DNA from: Gracilaria caudata
Taxonomy: Eukaryota; Rhodophyta; Florideophyceae; Gracilariales; Gracilariaceae
Length of the DNA stretch: 16,307 bases
Reading direction: 5' to 3'
NCBI GenBank assembly: GCA_030374735.1
Contig: JASCIV010000575.1
Coordinates: 1 to 16,307, forward strand
Shown here: in pieces, positions 7,727-13,657 of the stretch
Position numbering within the stretch: position 1 is the first letter of the stretch
Layout: the number at the start of each line of letters is the position of its first letter
Translations under genes and position numbers: made by a program
Notes under the pieces: generated by a model
The model's database searches: none
Told to the model about the DNA's origin: nothing
The model's input: the letters and a program-made list of their open reading frames with translations, nothing else

Positions 7727-8282
7727 GAGCGAAGCGGACGGGATGGAGAGGAAATCAGCCAGTACAACGTAAACCAGGTGTTGACTTCGAGCGCATGAGT
7801 AAACAAATTATCCCTGCAAAGACTTTCCACAAGGAATCAGTATATGAAAACTCGCCTGATTACGGGTGGAGCCCGGACCCCCTCTCCCGTTCAAGGGCGT
7901 TAACACTCTGCCCGCTCGGCTCTTCACGCCGACCGCCCGGACGAGGCGAGCAAGCGAGGCAGCGCCGCAGAGGCATGGAGGAGAGATTTCCGAGCCGATC
8001 ATATTGCGGGTGCACGCTTTCATGCTACCTGGGTCAGGGTTTCACAAAAGTTAAAAATAATGGGGCTGTAAGCGGGGTCTTACAGTATCACACAGCGTGA
8101 TTCACGCTGGCCGACGGCGGGATTGGCAAGAAGTCGACACGTCCACCCGGCCTCCATCGCCGTCGCCCCGGTTGAAAATCCCTTTGCGATCGTGCGCTCT
8201 TCCAGCCGGCCGTAAGCCCTTCGAAGTCGCCCGCTACTCATCGAAAGAGACTTCCGAGCCTCGAAAGGTTTCTTGAGCCACA
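7727..8282. promoter_or_regulatory. Divergent promoter between NELF-C/D and eL37
   Basis: This 556-bp region contains both 5' ends. The middle (about 7860-8000) is GC-rich with short GAGGC/GCGAG repeats. An AT-rich patch lies at 8046-8060. Two adjacent perfect 7-bp hairpins occupy 8066-8109, about 175 bases before the eL37 ATG. I examined both strands for tRNA, snRNA and RNase P RNA signatures and found none that holds. Open frames here are short and unsupported. Confidence 0.5.
8066..8109. repeat. Two tandem perfect hairpins upstream of eL37
   Basis: Hairpin A is CTGTAAG / CTTACAG (8066-8072 and 8079-8085) with a 6-nt loop. A 7-nt spacer follows. Hairpin B is CAGCGTG / CACGCTG (8093-8099 and 8103-8109) with a 3-nt loop. 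Both stems are 7 bp with no mismatch. They could be dyad protein-binding sites in the divergent promoter or part of a structured RNA; the sequence does not decide. Confidence 0.6.
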
Positions 8283-8681
8283 ATGGTAAGCTTCGCATAC
8301 ACCCCATCGCCATGAGCATATTTACACGAGAACCGAATGCTGACGAAGAATCAATTCGCCTTCTTGAAACACCACTCATCCTCGTCGAATTGGTACGAAC
8401 CTCTATAGACGAAAGGAACTTCAAGTTTCGGAAAGCGCACGAGCAAGACGCACACCATTTGCGTACGATGCGGACGTCGATCGTACCACATTCAGAAGAA
8501 GCGTTGTGCTTCCTGCGGCTACCCAGGTGCGAGGAAGAGGACGTACAATTGGTCTACCAAGTCCAAGAGGAGGCGCACCACTGGCACCGGCCGCCTTCGC
8601 CACATGCGAAACATAACTCGTCGCTCCAAGAATGGCTTCCGCGAGGGCACTGTCGCTCAGAAGATCATCTCTGTGGCTTAG
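8283..8681 (+). CDS. RPL37: 60S ribosomal protein eL37 (RPL37), two exons
   Basis: This is a small zinc-binding protein of the large ribosomal subunit. Exon 1 is only the ATG (8283-8285). The intron is 8286-8408, with GTAAGC at the donor and CTATAG at the acceptor. Exon 2 is 8409-8681, ending in TAG. The spliced product is 91 aa, slightly shorter than the usual 92-97. It starts MTKGTSSFGKR, the family's conserved N-terminus. The four zinc ligands are Cys19, Cys22, Cys34 and Cys37, followed by the signature CGYPGARKRTYNWS (37-50), the RRRTTGTGRLRHM segment and a GFREGT ending. Only this splicing gives an uninterrupted eL37 in frame. An intron directly after the start codon is common in eukaryotic ribosomal protein genes. 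It is convergent with the RNase P-like gene, with 169 bases between the stops. Identification is essentially certain. Confidence 0.97.
8286..8408 (+). other. Intron 1 of eL37
   Basis: A 123-nt GT-AG phase-0 intron immediately after the ATG. The only CTRAY-type branch-point candidate is CTGAC at 8340-8344 (branch A at 8343), 65 nt from the acceptor. Between branch point and acceptor lies a 7-bp inverted repeat, CAATTCG at 8352-8358 and CGAATTG at 8386-8392. Folding it would shorten the effective distance to the 3' splice site to about 25 nt. The boundaries are fixed by the eL37 protein; the branch point is inferred. Confidence 0.9.
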
Positions 8682-8850
8682 ATTGTTAATCACGTCCGGT
8701 AAAGGCGTTTTGCCCATTCTCACTGATCGGATAAACTGTCAATCGGTGCTCAACAGCCATTAGTTTTACTCTGTGAGTAAGCTTTGATTGTCTATACCTT
8801 GTCTCTTGCTGTTTCTTGGGTGTGCATCGCCACAAAAACTTTATATATAT

Positions 8851-9459
8851 CTACAACGGATCGAAGAGAAAAGAAGCGGCGAGCCCACTTCTGGGGGCAG
8901 TGGCTGCTTTTGCTTCGCTTCCGTCACCCGTAGATCTTCTTCGCTTCCGTGTTGTTCTTTTAGGCTTTGAGCTTGAGGACCCCACAATCGTATTGTGCGT
9001 GGCTCCTTCGATGCCTTGATCCCCCTCACCACGTTTTCCATGTTCCCTTTTCTCGCCCTTTTTCGCTTTCTTTTGCAGTCCCTTTCTGAAAGCGCTCATT
9101 TCTGCTTCATCGGCCGTTGGATTGTACCCCCTGCGGACGCCTCTTTGCACATTGTGCGTCCCACAGTTTTCGCATGTGCTGATAATAACATTTCGAAACG
9201 ACTCGGATCTCCGTCTCGTTTTCTTTATCACCTTGCGAACGCGGACTCTTGATGTATTCATTAGAGCCGCACACTTGCTGCAATGCTTTCGCCTAGCAAA
9301 CGAGGACATGCCGTCTTCAGGAACAGATGCTACCAATGTTGAAGCAAGTCGCTGTGAAATTGACGGTGCAACTGCTTTCAGTTCGTTGGCCGCGTTCCAC
9401 AGGTACTCCATGGTTGCCTGTGCTACGGGCGAACTTCCTTGTGTCGGCACGTTCGCCAT
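8851..9459 (-). CDS. Rpr2/Rpp21/SNM1-type zinc-ribbon protein, probable RNase P/MRP subunit
   Basis: A likely small subunit of nuclear RNase P or RNase MRP, which bind the catalytic RNA and process pre-tRNA or pre-rRNA. The ATG at 9459 gives 202 aa; nine more codons are open upstream but start at TTG behind a stop. Residues about 17-45 form the family's helical region (MEYLWNAANEL then a Pro-Ser-Ile-Ser turn). The zinc ribbon follows, with CxxC at Cys60/Cys63 and CxxCG at Cys96/Cys99 separated by a basic stretch (RVRVRKVIKKTRRR), as in Rpp21/Rpr2. The last 100 residues are a Lys/Arg/Ser/Gly-rich low-complexity tail ending in a short hydrophobic FLFDPL. The vertebrate C18orf21/RMP24 group has a similar two-part layout and is an alternative. 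The superfamily call is fairly good; the exact orthologue is unresolved. It is divergent from the SANT gene. Confidence 0.72.
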   Translation of the reverse strand: MANVPTQGSSPVAQATMEYLWNAANELKAVAPSISQRLASTLVASVPEDGMSSFARRKHCSKCAALMNTSRVRVRKVIKKTRRRSESFRNVIISTCENCGTHNVQRGVRRGYNPTADEAEMSAFRKGLQKKAKKGEKREHGKRGEGDQGIEGATHNTIVGSSSSKPKRTTRKRRRSTGDGSEAKAATAPRSGLAASFLFDPL

Positions 9460-9936
9460 TAGAGTGCAAGCAAACTCGACCTTCAAGTTGAGACCATGTT
9501 ATTGTCGTCTGCGTGCTGGAATTCTGCGAAGCAAAAGTTCGTGGGAAGTGCATGGCAATATTCATATTGATAATTACGAAGAAACCCTTCGTAATTTCCA
9601 ACAAAAAAAACCGTATTTTTCGTTCGCACGGCCTTGGTGCCAACTTGTCAACTGCCAAGTTATTCACTCCGCCCGAGCCCTCTATCATCTTCATCATCTA
9701 TCATCATGAACGTATGTGTAGTGAGGTGTTTTCGTCATGCCGCGCTTAAGGGTCATGGCCAAGGCAACAGCAAGAAAGAATGGAATGCAATTGAACAAAG
9801 ACATTGGGTGATACCTTCATGTTTTGTGGATCAGATCAGGAAAAGCCACCTATTCTGCTCTGCTGGCGGTGGAATTAATCCTCTTCTGTGAAGCCCGTGA
9901 GCTTTAGCAATCGGCCTTTGTTTCTTTTGCTGTCAG

Positions 9937-10112
9937 AGGTAGAAGATGCGCATAAAGATATCGAACTGCTGATAGGTTGCGGTCATGGTCATACGGCCAG
10001 TGTTGATAGTCATCATACACTCTTAACAGATGTAACCGACGCATGGTCTTCGCCGATGTTCGAAGGCAAAGCTGGACGGTTCCTGGACGCAGATTGCAAC
10101 GCGATACCGTGA
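9937..10112 (+). other. Candidate terminal exon of an unidentified spliced gene
   Basis: The sequence before 9937 (TTTGTTTCTTTTGCTGTCAG) is an excellent 3' splice site. The frame entered with two bases of a split codon then reads VEDAHKDIELLIGCG and continues for about 57 codons to TGA at 10110-10112. The peptide has ordinary soluble-protein composition but I do not recognise it, and no matching donor with a coding exon stands out upstream. It could be chance. Confidence 0.15.
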
Positions 10113-10352
10113 TATCCCGGGGCAGGTCTGTGGCCGCGGGCTGAAGTGCGGCTGGCACGGACGGACGGAGCAATGGCGGGAGTGACTGATCCGGTGGGGG
10201 ACTTGGCAGCGACAGAAGCGGCTTGGATTGGGAGGTTGTGAGCGGTGCTCAGGGGCCACATTAGCACTGGTGACGTGGCCGCAAACACTGCACATGATTC
10301 GAATCAGAGCACACGGCGCACGGTTTTTGAAATGCAGACCGTCCGCCAAATG

Positions 10353-10360
10353 GCGCCAAA
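10353..10360 (-). promoter_or_regulatory. E2F-like site upstream of the SANT gene
   Basis: GCGCCAAA on the plus strand reads TTTGGCGC on the minus strand, the textbook E2F/DP consensus. It lies about 150 bases before the ATG at 10508 and is embedded in a repeat of CGCCAAA (also at 10344-10350). Binding is inferred from the motif only. Confidence 0.35.
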
Positions 10361-10507
10361 ACCAAATCGGAGCACAAATGCAGCCTACGTCGCAGGTGGC
10401 CTCTGCCACCTCGAACGTACTCACAGGCTGATTCCCGACCTCGACGGCGCAGGACCAATACGGAGCTCTTGTTCAACAGTTTTTTTCGTCCTCTTACGCA
10501 CGTATAC

Positions 10508-12634
10508 ATGACCCCAATCCGACCCAAACCACTAGCGCATCGTGCATCGCGCCACAACGTCAAACAACCATCTTCGCGGCTCAAACAAGAGGGAGCTGTG
10601 GATAATGGACAAGCAGGCGGGAGAGCGCCGGCGAACCGTCCGCTCGTAGCGAGAAACATAATCAAACAAACGATTGCTTTGCATTCGGAGGTTCCAACGT
10701 TGCAATATGCAAGCTGGACTTTAGCTCGTCGTCGAGCTTGGGATAGACGCTTTTCAGATCCTTCCTCTTATTTCTATCACTACTGCCATCCCAAGTTTGA
10801 TACGAAAACTGGCCGTTGGAGTATAGAAGAGCACTGTTTGTTCTTGTCTGCCATTTCTCGCATCCCACCCGTTGAAAAGAACTGGCCTGTAGTGAGCCTT
10901 CTTGTGCCGGGTAGAACAGGGTCGGATTGCAGGAGATATTATCATCGAATCGGTCGAGCAGGATTAATCACCGTCAGGGGTACTTTAAGGAAACGCCTTC
11001 TGTGTCGTGCTTCGGTCAGTACCTTTGATGATGACGGCAAGAAGACCGGTCGTTTGTGTAGTACAAATTCCCTTTTTCGCAAAAGTGCATTGCGACGGTT
11101 TATGCCGTCTGAACTACCTCCCGCTGATGACTCCATGTTGAAACCGTTCAAGTCATCATCGATACCTCCTTCAGAAGAGCAGCCTGATGTCCATACACAT
11201 CTTCCATCCCATGTTGAAGATTGTGATCGAAAGGGAGTGACCTACAAGGGCGTCCGAAGTCGTAGTTTTGAAGAGAAGCGCTCTGAACAGGAGAGGAATA
11301 GGAAGATTCCGTGTCGCCTTCCACTGCGCTCCGCCATAGAGTACAATGATGATTCCTCTTCTTTGACCACAACGGTTATGCAAAGACTCGAATTAAAGGC
11401 GAAGAAGAGGGGGAACAGTCGCAATGGGATGGTACCCAAATCTTATGATAATGATGGAAGAAAAACAGCTGGTCCCAGTTCTTCGAGACAAACAACAGAG
11501 GTTCGAAAATGCAAGCTGCAGTGCCAATCGCGGCAAGGTGGAAATATGTCAGCTGCTTCGAATGTACCAAAGCCCCAGGCTTGTAAGAGCAAGCCAGTCA
11601 ATGGAAAACGAGACAGAGCTACACCAACAAAGAAAGAGCTTCTGATTGATGATGATGATGGCAAAGCCAGTGTAGCAGCACTTTCGGCCAAAGCTCCGAA
11701 ATCTCTTCAGCCATCGACCACCATTGTCGTGAAGGATACACCCGTAAGTGTTATTGATTCCAAGAACCAAAATGTCCCAACCGTGATATCTCATGTGTCC
11801 AGTGTCGCTACTCAGAGACTGCCTCAAGTTGAAACCCATGACAACTCTGATGTTGAAGCACCTTATTGCACGCATGATATAGATATCCGAGAAGCATGTT
11901 TCTCAACGGACAGCCCATCCTCTCATGCAAGGCTTAACTCTGACGGCCGAGATGATCAGGTTCAATTCAGTGATCTTCATGGCACCAATAATGTCGATGT
12001 TGAGGATCCTGATGATGTCCTGGATCCCGACGATGTCCTGGATATGGTCCTGGTTGATGAAATGGAACGTTCTCCGCATCAAAACGAAGCGTGGTTGGAG
12101 AGAGGCGATACAGAGACACGGTTGGTGCAGCGGAATAAGAAACGCGTTCTAGCCCCTAGTCATGCAGCCCGGATCTCCATATCATTTCTTATCAACGAAA
12201 ATGAAGGTGAGCCGGAAAGAAAACAACCACGGTTCACGGTGAAGCCCACAAGCGGGTCTTTGGATTCAGGCCAACTTTCACAAAATGGAAAAATGGGGGA
12301 AATGGGTCTTCTGCTGCGGCTTTTTGCTGAATCCGTTGACGAAACCGGAAAAGCTCTCGGCCATGAGTTTGAGCGATATAGGTTGCTTCAAAGATTCAAC
12401 GACTTTGCTGTCCGGATTGGTTCAGGATGTAGAGAAAGTTCGTTATTTTATGCTGCTAGGCGTCTTCAACCCGGCCACGAACAACGTGGAGTCGTACAAG
12501 GTCCCACTGAATCTCTTGGCTGTCCACGGTGCGTAGATGGCATTCTAGAGAGCTGGAGGGGACAACTCAATGATATGATGGAGAGACAGAAAGCTGAGTT
12601 AACTTCGGCTCTCAAAATAGCGCAGGTGTTGTAG
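10508..12634 (+). CDS. SANT/Myb-like domain nuclear protein, 708 aa
   Basis: The ATG at 10508 is used; 13 upstream codons are open only from a TTG. A single SANT/Myb-type domain lies at about 100-150. It starts TGRWSIEEHCLFLSAI, has a second Trp (W126) and ends PGRTGSDCRRYYHRIGRAGLI. The preceding segment (SSYFYHYCHPK, about 86-96) matches a recurrent protist arrangement in which an aromatic 'FYR/FYH' stretch precedes WSxEEH and a PGRxGxxC motif. The rest is disordered: basic clusters that could be nuclear localisation signals, Ser-rich stretches, and an acidic region with a duplicated DPDDVL motif encoded by an 18-bp tandem repeat (12005-12040). The C-terminal 100 residues look helical and include a GCPRC pair (about 670-674) and a final amphipathic helix. 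It is probably a DNA-binding or chromatin-associated factor. Target and orthologue are unknown. Confidence 0.75.
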   Translation: MTPIRPKPLAHRASRHNVKQPSSRLKQEGAVDNGQAGGRAPANRPLVARNIIKQTIALHSEVPTLQYASWTLARRRAWDRRFSDPSSYFYHYCHPKFDTKTGRWSIEEHCLFLSAISRIPPVEKNWPVVSLLVPGRTGSDCRRYYHRIGRAGLITVRGTLRKRLLCRASVSTFDDDGKKTGRLCSTNSLFRKSALRRFMPSELPPADDSMLKPFKSSSIPPSEEQPDVHTHLPSHVEDCDRKGVTYKGVRSRSFEEKRSEQERNRKIPCRLPLRSAIEYNDDSSSLTTTVMQRLELKAKKRGNSRNGMVPKSYDNDGRKTAGPSSSRQTTEVRKCKLQCQSRQGGNMSAASNVPKPQACKSKPVNGKRDRATPTKKELLIDDDDGKASVAALSAKAPKSLQPSTTIVVKDTPVSVIDSKNQNVPTVISHVSSVATQRLPQVETHDNSDVEAPYCTHDIDIREACFSTDSPSSHARLNSDGRDDQVQFSDLHGTNNVDVEDPDDVLDPDDVLDMVLVDEMERSPHQNEAWLERGDTETRLVQRNKKRVLAPSHAARISISFLINENEGEPERKQPRFTVKPTSGSLDSGQLSQNGKMGEMGLLLRLFAESVDETGKALGHEFERYRLLQRFNDFAVRIGSGCRESSLFYAARRLQPGHEQRGVVQGPTESLGCPRCVDGILESWRGQLNDMMERQKAELTSALKIAQVL
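12005..12040 (+). repeat. Two-copy 18-bp tandem repeat inside the SANT gene
   Basis: GATCCTGATGATGTCCTG at 12005-12022 is followed directly by GATCCCGACGATGTCCTG. The two copies differ at 2 of 18 positions, both synonymous, and each encodes DPDDVL in the acidic region. A partial third unit (GATATGGTCCTG) follows. Confidence 0.9.
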
Positions 12635-12669
12635 GGGTAGGGTGGATTGTGAATCTGCGGCTCAAACAC

Positions 12670-12714
12670 GTGACCTCAAACATTAAGGTCACAACAAGAT
12701 GAGGCGGCCTCATC
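12670..12714. repeat. Two tandem perfect hairpins in the SANT 3' flank
   Basis: The first hairpin is GTGACCT / AGGTCAC (12670-12676 and 12686-12692) with a 9-nt loop. A 5-nt spacer follows. The second is GATGAGG / CCTCATC (12698-12704 and 12708-12714) with a 3-nt loop. Both stems are 7 bp without mismatch. They begin 36 bases after the SANT stop codon, so they are likely transcribed in the 3' UTR. The geometry resembles 8066-8109 although the sequences differ. Confidence 0.6.
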
Positions 12715-12797
12715 CAAAGTCGTGTTTATGTCAAAACTGTTTCACAGCTTGGATTGGTATCAAGTACCTTCGCATAACCGAAATAGAGACCATAACC

Positions 12798-12819
12798 AAA
12801 AAAAAAAAAAAAACAAAAA
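12798..12819 (+). repeat. A-rich tract (A16 C A5)
   Basis: Sixteen A, one C, then five A, followed by a GC-rich GGCGCCGCG. It could be a simple repeat, the tail of an old retroposed sequence, or on the minus strand an RNA polymerase III-type T-run terminator. No promoter boxes or target-site duplication were recognised to decide between these. Confidence 0.8.
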
Positions 12820-12937
12820 GGCGCCGCGTGTTGCTGAGTTTCAGTTAAGCCTCAAGCTTTGAGATGGTGTTCTTATGACTACGGCTGTTGTTTGAGTTCT
12901 TGGAACACGTACGGTATGTCCTTCACAAGACGATAGT

Positions 12938-13279
12938 TCAAGCTTTCCATTGATGTGCGACGATCGCATGATGCGATACACTCAGAAAACACCCGGCAGG
13001 ATCGACAAAACTGAGATCAGAAATTTCTGGGCTTTCGCGAGGGGTTGGATGTTGCTCTGTGTGACCGGGTGCGTGGCATGACGGATTGTTGCTAATTCTG
13101 CATTGGCTGCCAACCCACGACAGCAATGTTCGTGCGGGCCAACCATGTGCTCCTAACGCGCCACGTCGCATGCCTTTCTCCGGCGTATCGCAGAGTTTGA
13201 TGCACGGTAAACCTTCATTGCCCGCTTTACGGGGAGCAGCACGCTCCTGAACTGCCCTACAAGTGCAGGCGCCTAACAT
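12938..13279 (-). CDS. Doubtful small ORF, 113 aa
   Basis: It starts at a true ATG (13279) and is Cys- and Pro-containing, with no recognised domain, signal peptide or repeat. Its composition (several Cys, His and Trp, little periodicity) does not look clearly protein-like, and it overlaps a palindrome at 12963-12977. It is listed because it is the only ATG-initiated frame of this size in the 1-kb gap. Chance is the more likely explanation. Confidence 0.15.
   Translation of the reverse strand: MLGACTCRAVQERAAPRKAGNEGLPCIKLCDTPEKGMRRGALGAHGWPARTLLSWVGSQCRISNNPSCHAPGHTEQHPTPRESPEISDLSFVDPAGCFLSVSHHAIVAHQWKA
12963..12977. repeat. 15-nt perfect palindrome
   Basis: ATCGCAT-G-ATGCGAT is two perfect 7-nt arms around a single G. 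It has the form of a dimeric transcription-factor site. It lies about 680 bases upstream of the 593-aa gene. Confidence 0.6.
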
Positions 13280-13657
13280 TAACTTAGCTTACTCCTGTGC
13301 GAAAGAGGCAGCTCACGCACTTCCAAAAAATGTATGCGCGACTCTGCAAATCCATCTATTGAGGCCGTGTCTAACTGGAGCGAGGCATGGCTGTAACAAA
13401 TAACACGGTTATCAAGGATACTGACACATTACTCGATCGCCATTGACCACGACAACAATGAAGAGTTGCTGCCTCTGAGCTTCCTCATAACCTTGTACAG
13501 CGTCTAACTTCACCGACAACAGAACTGTAATCAGTCTGGCCTGGGTGTCTTACTGTACACTATAGTCGTGGACTTGCGAACAAGCCCTCACAACAGCCTT
13601 TCGACGCAACAGACGACGGTAGCGGTACCGTCGGTACTCATTCCAACCATCTTCAAC

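Larger units (their letters stand above)
9460..10507. other. 1-kb divergent region, mostly unexplained
   Basis: This space separates the RNase P-like gene (-) and the SANT gene (+). Several short frames overlap on both strands and none is recognisable. On the plus strand a strong pyrimidine-tract acceptor ends at 9936, followed by a frame to TGA at 10112 (separate entry). An ATG at 9737 opens a 24-codon basic frame. On the minus strand, frames across about 10013-10424 are Ser/Ala/Pro- or Cys-rich and begin at non-ATG codons. An E2F-like GCGCCAAA lies at 10353-10360, about 150 bases before the SANT ATG. A small spliced gene or non-coding RNA cannot be excluded. Confidence 0.4.
12635..13657. 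other. Intergenic region with hairpins, A-tract and one doubtful ORF
   Basis: These 1,023 bases lie between two plus-strand genes. They contain two adjacent perfect hairpins just after the SANT stop (12670-12714), an A16CA5 tract (12798-12819), a 15-nt palindrome (12963-12977) and a doubtful 113-codon minus-strand ORF (12938-13279). The final 380 bases should hold the promoter of the 593-aa gene; no motif stands out there. Confidence 0.5.

Noticed and set aside
7858..7890. On the minus strand, GTCCGGGCTCCA matches a conserved core of bacterial-type RNase P RNA.
   Set aside because: The preceding GAGGAAA and the distal conserved ACAG/AAACCC regions are missing and the surrounding sequence does not fold accordingly. 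A 12-nt chance match.
7890..7925. CCCGTTCAAGGG looked like a tRNA T-arm.
   Set aside because: The stem is only 3 bp, the loop has the wrong length, and no acceptor, D or anticodon arms fit on either strand.
8040..8066. A possible Sm-site (ATTATTTTTAAC on the minus strand) next to hairpins, suggesting an snRNA.
   Set aside because: The site lacks the G-purine end of the Sm consensus, and no U1, U2, U4, U5 or U6 signature sequence is nearby. Kept only as part of the hairpin finding.
8273..8689. A continuous plus-strand frame across the eL37 locus starting with MSHNGKLRIHP.
   Set aside because: It reads through the intron and is out of frame with eL37 in exon 2. The spliced eL37 model explains the locus fully.
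9737..9811. A 24-codon basic frame ending MQLNKDIG that recalls the N-terminus of DIM1-type rRNA dimethyladenosine transferases (the part just before GQHILKNP).
   Set aside because: The continuation was searched for by eye in all downstream frames up to the SANT gene and none contains the QHILKNP or GPGTG motifs. The possible donor (GTGATA) is weak. The resemblance is too short to keep.
10013..10424. Minus-strand frames with Cys/His spacing that superficially resembles a zinc knuckle (CAVCSDSNHVQC).
   Set aside because: The frames start at non-ATG codons, the Cys-His spacing does not fit CCHC, and the Cys lie in different frames from the longest open stretch.
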